Below, piece by piece: positions 13,116 to 25,800 of a stretch of DNA of 64,000 bases (position 1 is the stretch's first letter; each line of letters opens with the position of its first letter). Made by a program: the position numbers and the translations under genes. The DNA comes from Phoebastria nigripes (Eukaryota > Chordata > Aves > Procellariiformes > Diomedeidae). The notes under the pieces are model-generated. The model was not told where the DNA came from and made no database searches. It saw only the letters and a list, made by a program, of their open reading frames with translations. Location: assembly GCA_035582835.1 (NCBI GenBank), contig JAYKAV010000478.1, forward strand, positions 913,311 to 977,310, written 5' to 3'.

Positions 13116-14369
13116 TTAAAATACTTTAGAGAATATTAAATCATAGAAAAATTTGCTTTTCAGACATCTTACCAAACATACAGTGCCTAGTCTAACTCTT
13201 CATAGAGGCCACTCACAAATGAGTTTAAGGATGCACAACGAATTGTGACTGCTTTGCCTGACCCACTGCTGCCCGGCACCTTTTGCTCCTTGGGACCCAG
13301 AGGTTTGCACTGTCAGCAGCATGCCATCCCACGCCAACCTCACGCATGCCAGAAACACAAAGGACAGGGTGGATTAGTCTCTATCCAAAATAACAGTTGC
13401 CAAGAAGCCTGTCTTACTCTCCTTCCCCGCTTCTTTTTTAGACCACATAATAAATCTAGATGAACTGGTGATTTCATCTCCACCTGCTGTTTTTACTGAT
13501 CATCAACAAAAACAGCATGCTGGGCGGCTGCGGCTTCAGCCTTCGAGGGTAGAGAAATTCCTGGCCCCAATTGCAAATCTCCCTAACTTAGCTGGGACAA
13601 CCATCTTTAACTGCAACTCCTACTGGAAGAGATTTGTAAACTCTGTATGGTTTGGTCTTGTCGTGTCTCTGTATTATTTCTCAAGCCTTTTTCTAAAATG
13701 AGGGAAATGGAGCAGCTCATATTAATTATCTCACCGAATGCATCTTGCCTTTGCAGAAAAAATGAGAAAGGATGCCTTCTGAAAAAAACTTTATGTGTTT
13801 CAACAAAATCTCCCTGGAAGTTGCGTCGGTACCTTACAGAGTTTATCAGTAGGTCAGGTACCNATCAGTAAGCACTCAGAAGGTACGTAAATCCGTGTCT
13901 GATTGCACGAAAATTTATCAGTTTTAGTTAGGAAAGAATACCTTCTCACTTGTGTTGGTGTTCAGCTGCACAGTTATACCTACCGTCTGCTTTCCTGCTT
14001 TATGTCTTGCAAACAGGCAATGTAGAGGCCAGTCCTCACGTGTAGGTGGAAGCTCCAGTTTCACTTCATACTGGGTGTGAAGACAGTAATTTTAGTAGGA
14101 CCAGTTTACAGATGGGCTTCAACAGGGTTGTATGTCTGCTTCCAAGTGGACAGGCAGCTGCCTTAAGTCACTGATGGTACTATGCTGTTGACTAAATGCA
14201 GGTGTCTAGCACCNTTTTAGATGCCCTAGGGTATCCTGGTTAGCTTCTGTCTTTTACTCCAGAAGGCTTTAGGTATCCTGGAGGTCCTATGTCTTATCTG
14301 CCAGTCATGGTCTGATCTCTGTGATGACCGTGGGTAACTAAAATAGCATTAGATACCTATGTTGAGTAT
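13116..14369. other. Non-coding DNA with one exon-like open stretch
   Basis: A stop-free stretch of about 88 codons ends with TGA at 13701 and is preceded near 13439 by a pyrimidine-rich tract ending in TAG, like a splice acceptor. The conceptual product has no domain I recognise and no donor site is evident, so I do not call it a gene. Nothing else stands out. Confidence 0.45.
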
Positions 14370-14697
14370 GTCAAAGGGAAGTGTACCTGGAGAGGAATAA
14401 CCCCAGGCCACCAGTACATGCTGGTGGCTGACCAGCTGGAAAGCAGCTTTGCAGAAAAGGACTTGGGGGTCCTGGTGGACACCAAGTTGAACATGAGCCA
14501 GCAATGTGCCCTTGCAACGAAGAAAGCAAATGGTATCCTGGGCTGCATTAGGCAAAGTATTGTCAGCAGGTCAGGGGAGTCTCCATCCTTGGGGATATTC
14601 AAAAGCTGGCNTTAGATGGCCCTGCTTGAGCAGGGGGTTGGACCAGGTACCTCCAGAGGTCCCTTCCAGCCTCAGCCATTCTGTGATTCTAAGGNGA
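14370..14697 (+). mobile_element. CR1 LINE fragment with internal deletion
   Basis: The first part (about 14370-14570) matches CR1 ORF2 near its C-terminus. The frame reads ...[17 protein letters not shown]..., a stretch typical of avian CR1, and continues through 'aagaaagcaaatggtatcct'. At about 14571 the sequence jumps straight to the element's last segment ('gagtctccatccttgggga', then 'gcagggggttggacca' and 'ccattctgtgattctaag'). Roughly the last several hundred bases of ORF2 are therefore missing. A second small gap lies at the N near 14611. The element is inactive. Confidence 0.9.
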
Positions 14698-17600
14698 CTG
14701 AAGTGTGAACTGTGGGCGTGAAATATGAACGGCCAGCCACCAAAGATCCAGCTATTTTCAAACTTCTTGTACAAAAATGAAGGCTGGTCACTTTTAATTT
14801 TATTTCTGTTTTCTGTTCTTTAAATGTATTTGTGGCTATATTTCATGGTTGACTTAAAATACATGCATGCAAACTGCAAAAAAAATCAGAAATATGACCA
14901 GGGGTACCAGCTATTAGGGGACAGAAAGAGTGGCAGTAAATTAAATTCTTCATGTTTTACATCAAGTAGCTCTGACACATGCTATAGATTCGTATTCGTA
15001 AGAGAGGGAAAAATGATTTTTGTATCCTAATANTGAGCAAGAATAAAATACAACTACTAATTTGTAAAATATGTCTTTTATTTATTGAGCAAGGGTATTA
15101 AATATTTCTCTTGTCCTGTATAATGATAACTTCCCCATTTTTTTGTATAACCATTAGAAAAATACTGTGGACAAAATTCAACACTGAGAAATAATCAGTG
15201 CGGTTTCAAAANGTGTGTGAAAACATTTTACTTTCATTTTAAATGTGGCTCAAAAATGTATCAGTAAGGACAGAAAACTTTCTAAATCGTTCCCTCCTAA
15301 ATACCTAAATCTCTTAATCTGTANGAGTGAGGAAAGAAAGCCCTGAGCATTCAGTAAGTCCAAGATCTCATCTTGACAGAGTATAACAAATCTATGCCTG
15401 TAGTGCTATTTTACAGTGCTAGTTGACTTGTAACGCAGCAACTGTCTCCAAGCAACTGTGCCACCGACCGGGAGGTACAACCGGGGTGTGCAAACCCCAC
15501 GCAGAGGCAGGGGGAAAGCGAGGCAGCTCTTCTGGCGTGCACCCCATGCCACCGAGCCCTCGGGTCATGCCTCGTGCTGGAAAAAGACAGGCTCCAACTG
15601 CGTTCGAGATGGCCCCTTTCAGCAAGATGCAGCTATTCCTGCAGGTGGAAAATCGGATTGGGTCATCGGTTGCCCACGTCAGTCTTTTTGCCGAAATAAC
15701 TCTAACGTATTAATCAATTCAGCTCCCTCGTCTGTACCAGTAGCGCTTGTCAAAACGTTATTTTTGCAGCAAACTGAATCTAAACAAGCTCTCAAAACCA
15801 AAACAATGCCTTTGCAGGCCCAGCTCAAAATAGCTATTCGTGTAGATATAATCTAATTAACTACAATCAATATACATCATAGAAAGAAAATCTATATATT
15901 TAATATAATTTCTCCCCAGCTGCTTTATCTAAATGCAAAACTAGCAATATATGTATGAAACTTTTTTTTAAAGGTAATAATGTACATTTGTTGTCCTTGT
16001 CCTTCTGATAAAACTCATCATTTTGTCATTTGTTGTATTATGTTTCATTTAGGACCCACTCCAACTGTTGTATAAGCTGGAGGAATGCAGCAGTCCGCTT
16101 CTACCAGAGTTTATTTCCAGCATAACATTTTGAATCCTTTATGGAAGGGAATTGTAATCTATGAAATAATTTGCTACAAAAGCTCGTAACTAAAGATGAT
16201 TTTTCCTTTTTATGGTATAATTTGTATAATCGTTCATGTGATTGTTGATTTGGGGCCTTATAATTTTGCAAAACTGTTTTGAGACAAAACACTGGTGGCA
16301 GTTCAGAAGATTAAAAGCTTTATCCTTTACTTAGGGGGATGAAGAGATGGAAAGAGGGAAAAGGAAATGAAAGAACTATACCCAGAACGGGAGCAAACAC
16401 AAGATTGTTTCAGTAGTACAATGTTGTTATCGGCGCTAATGTTAAGCGTTTTGCCAAAACTGTTCCGGCAGTAGCACTTGCAGTTCAAGCTGCAGCAGCA
16501 TATTCCTGCTTGTATGGGCTAGTCCTGAAATCAGGGATCAGAAACCTGTCTACCTTATGCTCCCTACCAACTACAGGAGGCAACAGTTCAGTTTCTTCTC
16601 CGTTCTCTTGTGCAATAGGTTAACAAAATGTCAGGCTAGATCTGCTTTTTGTTTGTTAGTTTGCTGGCTGTTTCTTTTCCCCTAGCCTAAATTGGCAGGC
16701 TTGGAGGTGATGCTGGGAAATACACTGTAAGGTTTGCCTNGCTTTTCCCAATTTATTCCCTATGCTCTCTTCTTCCGAAATTCTAAAAAGTCCACAGTGA
16801 ATAAATTCTGTTAATGACCATACATTAATAGCAGATAACTATACACTCATTTTATAGATACTTTCTGTATTGTTTCCACATTCATTAATTTGATAAATAC
16901 ATAAAAAACATAAATAAAATACATAAAAAATTAAGTGGTATCTGAATTTGAAGTTTAGACAATGGATTTACACTTCTTAAACAGGAATGGACTTAAGGGT
17001 AGTGGCCTGACACTGCAGTCCTCGGAAGTGTAAGGAGTTTGGGATTAGGTTTGGGTGCTACAGGCTAGACTGGTTGGCAAGTAAATGAGCTGTGAAGGTG
17101 CACGTCATGTTCCGGCTGTTCTGCTTCAGCTGGAGCAGAAACTTNGGTGCAGGGATAGCAAATGACTGCACACAGGATGGGATGCTGTGGGATCATCTGA
17201 ACCTGCTAGGACTGGGCTTTCTCCCAGACTCTTTCTGGTTTGCAATATCTATAGGTTTCATTGCTAAACACTGTTAACTTTTTTTTATTATTATTTGCAT
17301 ATGGTTCATTTTTATCGGTAACAAATGGCGCACAGTCAGCATTTGGTGCACACTCAGTGCATTACAACTATCCATGTTCTCAAGATGGTACCATCAAACT
17401 TCTTTCTTCCCGTTTACAACAGTCATGAAGTAGCTGAATAGAGCCAGTTACNAGTCAGATATCTTTTGCAGGCTGCGCTTTGGTTGCAGTCCTTGGAAAG
17501 GTTTTATCTGAGTCGGAAATGTTTACAGGAACTTGATAATATGGGTAACATTTCTGCCAATAGGACTTCAGGATGTTGTTACTCTATATTAACCTTTGAA

Positions 17601-18162
17601 GGATGGATTGATAGCTTGATATATAGAAATATATAGATACATACATATATTGCTTTCTGCTTGACAAAGAGATTAGAGCTGCATCCCACCCATTCCACGA
17701 TTAGATCTCCATCCTGAGAATGAGAGATATATTTACATTCNCTTTCTGTGAATATAGATGAAGCTGCTGGTTTTCTCCTTTTCTTCATCTAGAATATTTT
17801 TTCTGTGTTTTCAGGGGAAAAGAGGCAGTTCATTCTCACTAGATCAAGGTAGCAGCAGGAAAGAGAAAGCTGCCGGCTCCTGAGAAAGTCCGAGGCCTGA
17901 GGTGCCCCAAACCTTTCCAAGAGGTTGCTAAGGGATTGGGAGAGCTTTGTGGGGCACGGCAGGCTTGGGGCCAGCACTGCAGGCAGCAGCAAGGCAGCTC
18001 AAGCGTGCACCTCTCCTGCCCTTCTGCTTCCCGCGGAGAGAAATGAAAAATATGCTGGCAATCTGTAACTCCCCAGCCCACTCCTTTCCTTCTTCTCCGC
18101 CTCCCGCTCCACCCCCACGTTGGGACTTTTAATAAATCTGTCAACAAATAAATGAATGTCCT
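14698..18162. other. Non-coding DNA containing a CpG-dense patch
   Basis: Mostly AT-rich sequence without recognised genes. Exceptions are the CpG-dense patch at 15426-15765 and a GC-rich strip at about 17860-18120. In that strip, open frames of up to 134 codons appear on the minus strand by composition and run on into the neighbouring CR1. Short AT microsatellites occur near 15890, 16895-16931 and 17618-17651. Confidence 0.55.
15426..15765. other. Small CpG-dense patch, possible relic island or exon
   Basis: About 340 bases carry far more CG dinucleotides than the flanks, for example in 'accgaccggga', 'aaccggggtg', 'tgcgttcgag', 'aaaatcggattgggtcatcg' and 'aacgtattaatc'. The surrounding kilobases have very few. 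Overlapping frames of 96 and 132 codons are open on the plus strand, with neither resembling a known protein. It may be a methylation-protected regulatory element, a GC-rich exon of an unrecognised transcript or a young insertion. I cannot choose between these from sequence alone. Confidence 0.5.
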
Positions 18163-18577
18163 AGAAGTGAAAGGCTGAGAGACTTGGGGTTGTTCAGCCT
18201 GTAGAAGAGAAGGCTCTGGGAAGACCTTACTGTGGCCTTTCAATACTTAAAGGGGGCTTATGAGAAAGATGGGGACAGACTTTTTAACAGAGCCTGTGGC
18301 GATAGGACAAGGGGTAAGGGTTTTAAACTAAAAGAGGGTAGATTCAGGCTAGATATGAGGAAGAAATTGTTTACGCTGAGGGTGGTGAAACACTGGCACA
18401 GGTTGCCCAGAGAGGTGGTAGATGCCCCATCCCTGGAAACATTCAAGGTCAGGTTGGACGGGGCTCTGAGCAACCTGATCTAGTTGAAGATGTCCCTGCC
18501 CATGGCAGGGGGGTTGGACTAGATGGTCTTTAAAAGGTCCCTTCCAACCCAAACCATTCTGTGATTCTATGATTCTG
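18163..18577 (+). mobile_element. CR1 LINE 3' end with open C-terminal ORF2 frame
   Basis: It begins at 'ggctgagagacttggggttg' and runs uninterrupted to the CR1 terminus 'ccattctgtgattctatgattct'. The last 83 codons of ORF2 (18232-18483) are still open and read ...NRACGDRTRGKG...HWHRLPREVV...., the usual CR1 C-terminus, before a natural stop. A TAG at about 18202 breaks the frame just upstream. The 3' untranslated part includes 'gcccatggcaggggggttgg'. The copy is 5'-truncated, so it cannot move by itself. It is the least decayed CR1 in the window. Confidence 0.95.
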
Positions 18578-20063
18578 TTTTGGACTAGACCTCTGAAACT
18601 GAAGGGGAGTGAGTGGAAACAACACCTCTGTGTCACTTGTGGACCTGTGCAGAGGATGAAAGAAGCACTGAAGCTGACTGCAAGGGGTTGTGTTCTCCTT
18701 TCTGGGAGATCCATAGGGAATAGCAAAAAAACCTCAGCTGCAATCCAACTCTTAAACCTTTCTGGTCATCCTGGGTTTGTCCTTCATTCTTCCTGTATGT
18801 GTTTTGCATAGTTTTAATTATCTCCTATATTTAAAGTATGTATTATATTCCCTCAATTAATATGCAAGTGTAGGTTCTCAGCATTCACTACCAATTTCGT
18901 AGGAAACATTAATTTTTCTGTACAGACATCTTTAGTGGTATTTGATGTAGTCAAATTCCAATTATTTTACTGTTCCATTAACTGATTTTCTATTTATTAA
19001 CATAAATTTCTCTTCAGAGATAGGATTTTTGCTTTCTTTGGTTTTTTTCCCATCCCATTCTCAAATTTCTTGAATGTCGTCTCCTTTTATCATTTAGTAA
19101 ATTAAATTTTACCCTTCAAAAAAAAAAACCCAACCCAAAACCAGTGTCTTAAAAAGTAGGCTTATCTGATAGCATCAGAAACCTACAATTATTTCCATGT
19201 GTTTTTTCACAAAACAGATTAGTTTAATGCCAAGTCCAGCTTCCTGCTATAATCTAAATTTTCCTGGTGTATTTTATAAAGACCATAATAGATAGACATC
19301 TTTTATTGGAAGAGTACCAGCTTTACGATTAGTGAAAAATGTGAAATGCAGAGAGAACTGTTATTACTGAGGTCATGTTAACTATGAAAATATAATTTCT
19401 CATTGGAGGCACGTAAAGTAATGTTTTTGAGAAATACTGCTTTGTCTGGATAAAAAAGGTGTGTATAAAAATGAGTAAACTTACTATATAAGCAATATCC
19501 TAACTCATTTATGATAACTGCAAGACACCTCTTGACTTCTGTGGATGACAAGGATACTTTATCAGAAGTGTAAATAACTGCTAACATCACATTTTATCTA
19601 GATTTTTAAAGCTCAATAACATATTTATTTTCTTCCATTGATAAAAGCCCACCCAGCGGTAACTTTTTCAGTGTTAAATTTCATGCCACTCCTTAGGAGT
19701 ATATTGCATAGAAAAGCTTTGAGGAAAAGTAGCCTTACTTTATACNCTAGTCCCAGGCTGAATTGGCTCTGACCCCAATGAGGAAAATGGTTCTCAGGAG
19801 GCATCCCTACTTGTTTGTGGGGAAAAGATCGGTTAAATTGGCATAAATCATAAATCACTGTGGCATTCCATCCTTAGTTTCAAGTCCACACTGAATGGAT
19901 AAAAGTGTAATTATTACAGAAATAGATCAGAAGAATCATCCCACAGTTTTCTGCTCGGTGCATGGGATCAGTATGGACCACAATAAAACTGAAATAGCNG
20001 GTGGTGTTACTACGTTAATTTCAGTAAGTCAGGACAACCTACTGAATAGTCCTCAAAACGTGA
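18578..20063. other. AT-rich non-coding DNA, nothing recognised
   Basis: No gene, RNA or high-copy repeat is recognised between two CR1 fragments. It includes an A/C-rich low-complexity run at about 19118-19142. Confidence 0.55.
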
Positions 20064-20292
20064 ATGTTTACAAATTTAGGAAAAATTTCTTTACTGAAAG
20101 AGTGGTTAAGCATTGGAACAGGCTGCCCAGGGAAGTGGTGGAGTCACCATCCCTGGAAGTATTTAAAAGACGTGTAGATGAGGCGCTTAGGGACATGGTT
20201 TAGTGGGCATGAGGTGTTGGGTTGATGGTTGGACTCGATGATCTTAGAGGTCTTTTCCAACCTTAATGATTCTATGATTCTATGATTCTATG
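20064..20292 (+). mobile_element. Short CR1 LINE 3' fragment, different 3' subfamily
   Basis: The end of ORF2 is readable as ...[18 protein letters not shown]... followed by a TAG at about 20201. The 3' untranslated part 'gttggactcgatgatcttag' and 'ggtcttttccaacctta' differs from the tails of the copies at 14.6 and 18.5 kb, so it is a different CR1 subfamily. It ends in repeated 'tgattcta' units, the typical CR1 terminus. It is 5'-truncated to about 230 bp. Confidence 0.93.
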
Positions 20293-22861
20293 AAATGTTT
20301 CCAAGCCTAGAAATACAGGTTTGCATTTACCTGTTGTTCCATTTTGACTTAAGACTTTATTTGTTCTATTTGTCAAGTGGTTTTTTTGTCAGAAAGCATT
20401 TGTTTTCTGGTTTTAGTACAATTCATTGGTGGTACTGTGTGCGTAGTGTTTGTCTTGTTTTTGTTTCTCATAGGTATTAGTGACTAGAAATAATCTGGAA
20501 ATGTTTGTATTGTGGCATTTGGTTTGACTATTCTGATTACCATCTTTTTCCCAGTTCTCTACACTAATCTTTTAAGATACAAGTTCTGTTTCAACATTAG
20601 AAATTCAAAAAACAAAGTTGTCCCATTAATTCAATTAAGCTCCTCACTGTACAAAATTTAATGATGTAAGTAACTCATTTTGAAGTTTACTTGCATGTGC
20701 ACGCTTAGTCTGCATGCTTTTGCTTTCAGCAAAAAAAAAAAAAAGGTTAAAGTTAGATACATCTTGAACATATTATAAGGCTTTTCTTGTATGGTTTTCC
20801 ATGTAAAACAAATTGGGGAAGGAAAAAAGATGATGCTATTCATTGCATATTTAGCTTGGTAAAGTTGCCAATTACAGAGCTCTGAGGCTTGTTTGTTGGT
20901 TGCTTTTGACCTGTGACAATAATAGGGTTTGGCATAAAAGGATACATATTTCTATTTATATATGTGGTCATCAGCAGGACTTGGTAGTTGAATAAGCATT
21001 TTTCAGATGAACCATACAAATAGGTAGTACTAATGGCATGCATTGTAGTAATGGNTTTCTGTATTTAGCCTGTGTTTTACCTTGTGTATGACTTCTCTTC
21101 TTGTGAGATAAAATAGAAGTTACTTGATAGAAGCTACATTTTTGTATATGCACGTCTGAGGAGGCAGAGTTCACAGAAGTTTAATATTGTTTATATATTT
21201 TGAAAGTTTTACTTTATCAAAATACATCTAGATATTTTTAATCTCTCAGTGAACAGCAATTGAAGTGGAAACTGCTAAAAATAAGGTCACAGGAGGCCCA
21301 TAGCCATCAAAGAATATGGAAGAGGATTTCAGTGTACTGAGTGTGGTNTCTTTGACCAAAATGCAATTGTAGCCTGAAGTGAAAGACAAACTACTCAAAG
21401 GCATATGAAAAACGTTGATAGCCAAACACAGCTAAAGAAATCAATTATTTGAAGTCTTTTATAAGCTCTTATATATATGACTTATGTATAAGTCCCTTAT
21501 AAGCTCTAAANTAAGTTTGTACTTAATGAACAACTGGAATTTATTCATAGTTTCATCTCTGCAGCATGTTACTTAGTACCTAGTATCTTAGTTTTAAGAA
21601 AATTCACCTCCCACACTTGTAACATCTCTGTGAATGTTGCACCTTTCACTTTGTGTTTCAGCTTGGCACTATACAAACGTGCCAGGAACAATGTTGTTTG
21701 TCTTCTCCCTTCCGCCTCCCCACCCGCCACCACCCCAAAATACTGTCAGCTGACTTAGTTGACTGAGGGTGCCCAAGACCTTGCCATATATCTTTTCTGG
21801 AAGTCCCTCATAAACACAGTGCTTGGTCATATTGACTCTTAAGAGACTGAAGATGCCATATTTTGTAAGACGCTTATTNCATAATTTGAATGTCTCATAG
21901 TGCAAAGTAGTTGTTAGGTATTATTGTGTATCAAATGCTATGTAAAGTTTGTGTTTTTATTAGCTATGCCTGATTTGCTTTTTCCATGCTGATAAGCTTT
22001 TTTTTAATTTTTTCTTTTTTCCTCCCTCAAACTGAATGCAGTCCAGGAGCTGATTGATACAGACTCTATTCCTAAGCCTTTCCATGCTCCTTTGCTTCTA
22101 CTTCTCTTGCTTATTCAGTCAACATCCATCATAGTAGTATGAAGTAAACTCAGATAAATATTATTGGGATGAGCTTTGACTTTCTTTTGGTTCTGCTAAT
22201 CTGATCAAATGATTGTATTTTTAAATATCCAGAGGTTTAATTTCATTCTCCTNATCGGNAATGCTAATAATCATTTTAGTTGTATCATATTACTGACTAT
22301 TTTAGTCAAAAGGACTAATGTGATTATCACATTATGTATAGTTATTAGTGAGATGAAGAAGAATAGCTGAGTTAGTTAAACAAAAGTCTGATTCGACTGA
22401 ATTTTTTCCTCATAGGAATCAAATAATTTTTGTTAGATTTGAAAATGCATGAGAAAAAAAACCTTTAAAGAGAGATAGATTTTGGGAAGATCAGGTGAAG
22501 CAGCTAGAAGTCTCAAACAATGAACTTCTGCCTCTTACATAAAAGGTAATTGTTGGGAGTACTGTAAGATATTATTTTTAATTTGTGATCGATACATACA
22601 GCTGCCATGGACTGTAATTATTTCAAATTCTACATGACTTGTTTTTTTTCCCAATAAAGATATTGCTGAGATTTACACACCTGTAATTTTCAGTTTCTGA
22701 TTGTCTGGGTTAAATTTCCCTGTTTAAAGACACAGTGCAAGTTCCAGCCTCCTTTTATACTAACCGATTTTTTGAAATAGCGAAAAAAATATTTTGTACA
22801 GCTTACCTCTGTTTGATTTAGCCTGTAACTCCTGTAGTAAGGTAACTTTTTTTATAGAGCG

Positions 22862-22886
22862 GATGTGCCCTTTTAAAAGGCACATC
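22862..22886. repeat. Inverted repeat, 12-bp arms with one extra base
   Basis: GATGTGCC-C-TTTT is followed immediately by AAAAGGCACATC. The arms are fully complementary except for one unpaired C. It could extrude as a small cruciform, and no known factor site is implied. Confidence 0.85.
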
Positions 22887-25800
22887 AAAACTCTTCTACC
22901 AATGGATTTCAGGTTTTGAATTAACTGTTTTCTTTCTTTCTTAATGCCAGTAAGGTGGGCAAATAATCTACTTTCAGAGTTCCCTGTGCCAAATCGAAAC
23001 TGCTACATCCAGGTGACACAAAGCATTGATCCAGCACAAAGTTGATTCTCTGGCTCAAATTTTTGAGAACATTTTTCGATGACCTAACTGGTACTGGCAG
23101 TGCGTGTGCTGGATCAGCTGGCACGAAGTTCGGAGAGAGGCATAAAGCTGACAAAACCTCAAATCGTGCGTGGTGGGTGAGTGGGCATGAGTGCAGCCAT
23201 GTGTCCTCAGTGATCATGATCATGGTCCTGCTGTGTGACGGCCAGTGCACACACCAATGGTAGGGACCTTTGAACCACAGCCTTTGGTGTCAAGGTCTAT
23301 GGCTATAAATAACCTGGGTGCCTATATCATACCTGATGCTCGCATTAGCCGCTCATGTTCACTATTACCTGCTTCAAATTCCATTCAACTGCCACCTAAT
23401 CTGTGGATATTTGGAGTTTCCCAGGTATCACATTCCACCTCCAAACAGTCATATACTTCTGGGAATATATATGATCGCTAGACCTTGCAGACTGAGAAGT
23501 CAGGGACATAATCCACTCCTGACCCTCATCTGGGTCAACAAACCAGTATTCTGCTTGGGTTGCCGCAGGAATTTGATTTTCTATGAGAACCTAGAGTGGA
23601 GAACCATGCCATTATATTTTTTTTCCAAAAGAGACCACCGTCTTACCCAGTAGGTTTTTTATTTGGTTGTAAGGATGCCTGTGATCCCATGTCTGCTCTG
23701 TTTTAATGCATTTTATGTTAAGGTTCACTGAGACGGAGGCAGGGAGCAAAAGGGGCCCTCTTCAGAATGTGACTCAAGTCATACTCTAAATTGGATTAAA
23801 GTGAAAACCTTGCTTTTCTTGAAGAATACTCTCTGGCTTGTTTCTATGCCAAGAGCTAATGCTCACACATCCACAGTGCTCAAGCCTAAACCCCCATAAG
23901 TGGAAGAAAGCACCTCTGCTTGGCGAAGTGTGGGGTGTTAGACACGCTCTCCTCTTGAGCCTTTCCAGTTATCCAGGGTAACTCCTTGTTCAGTGTGCTG
24001 GAGCATGGCTGTCATTTTGAGGTGTCTAATTTTTCCTCNGTGTGTATGCTTAAAATACGTATGTGGTGGGTTTTTCTGGGAGTGCTAAGAGGGAAAACCT
24101 AAAAATGTTCAGTGAGGCTTAACATTGCAGTGCCTAATCTGTTTATGGATATTGGCTAGAAATTGTGAAGCATGACAGGCCATTGTTTCTTGTTCATACA
24201 CGGAGCTACTACTCTGCTCTGTTAGAGCAAGGAGGGGAAGAAGGGTGAACAGTGCGGTGATGTGTCTGTCAGGTCCTTCTCATGCTAGAGGTCCAAGTGT
24301 CAGGAGAGATCTGGGGTCTCTGTTCTTGCCCTTGGAAGCCTATAGGGGGGTTGGAGCATTTCCCTCGTGGCTGTTCCCCAGCCCCAGCCCTTGCCAGCCC
24401 CCATGCTTGAGCTCTTTTTACTTTGCTCAGTGATGTTTGCCTGTAGGTTGTCCAGTGTTTGCTGTCCTTCACAGATGCAATTAGTTTTTGGTGATTCTTG
24501 TGCATTTTTTGTTGTAACTTTTGCCTAACTGTAGCGACAACCCAGATGCTCTGGCTGTTTTCCACATTAGCTTACTGATAATACTTGAAATGCAATAGTG
24601 CAAAAATTCTCTCTACTTCTCCCTGTCATCGTTCAACAAGACAGTTCTTTTTAGTCATTAAATCTGCTGAATTGATGGTTATCTATTTAAATCTGTTGCC
24701 AAAGTAATTAACCCTGGAATGTAATTCCCCTGCCAAATCAAATCAGTTTTTTCCTGGACTTATTTTTGACAGACAGTAATTCCTGCCAGTATAGACCAGG
24801 GTCTTTAAGAGAACTCCAAAAGAGAGTTTAGAAGTGTGCCAATTTCCTTCTTTCAGGCTCAGTGGAAGAAGCAATTCAGTCTCTTTACTCAGTAAAGTTG
24901 TCTCCAGGCAATCGCGGTAATAGACTGTGTAACAACAAAGGTGTAGTGTGGGAACATAGCTCTTGTTTGATAGAAATTTGAGGTGGTCCCACCCCACAGC
25001 TCAGCAAGGCACTGATCCAGTATTTCTTAAAAGAAAAAACAAATATGGAGTAATAAATACAGATGAGTACATTCTTTTTCCCCAGAAGGCTCATAGCTCA
25101 GCTCTGAAGTCAAAACAACATAGGGCTGGCACACTGCAACAGGAAACGAAGCAGGCAAGACAGAGAGGCAGGAGGTCAGTGGGGCCAGAATATCTTGAGA
25201 CATTCTAGACAACCCTACTGTTGGGTCCTGTTCAGATTTTTCTCTGGTTATGTAGATTGAAATACCATTTTGCAGAATTGTGGCACAGTTGGGGATTTCT
25301 GAGTAAGGAAACTACCTGCTGTTTGTTTCTACTGTGTTCCCAGGAAATACAGCTTAACTCATTATTTTTGTAAATAAGCAAGATCATAGCAAATAATTAT
25401 TCCAAATAGCATAGCTGACGAATCCCTGATACCTTAACATAAGTATCCTTCGAAGGCCCTAAATACTGGCTAACCACTTTAGCTGAAGGACAGTGCTTAG
25501 GCAGTCCATGGCACTAATGGGAAGATGTCATGAGACTTCAAGACCGTGTTGATGGCCTCAGTAGGCACAAGTTTTTCTGTAGTCTTGAAGTGTAGGTGGT
25601 TCACACATGAACATAGTTCATGTTATAAAAATTTTAACACTAGGGCTATGTTTTTTCATACTTAAAAAAAAAACAAAACCACAAACCTTTCTGTTTCCCT
25701 AGAATACAAATGTGGAGTGCTGCTGGCTATTGGAAGAATTCTCTCTAAACTCATTATTTTGTCTTTTTTTAATTAATATTTTTTAAATCATAGCCGTCGA

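Noticed and set aside
15458..15856. 132-codon plus-strand frame
   Set aside because: It overlaps the CpG-dense patch and another open frame, which suggests composition. The patch is reported as a finding without a gene call.
17839..18243. 134-codon minus-strand frame
   Set aside because: It runs from a GC-rich strip into the CR1 fragment on the antisense strand and has no domain.
23030..23660. GC-richer segment with frames of 109-111 codons, considered as an LTR or exon
   Set aside because: No terminal repeats, poly(A)-signal block, duplication or protein similarity could be supported.
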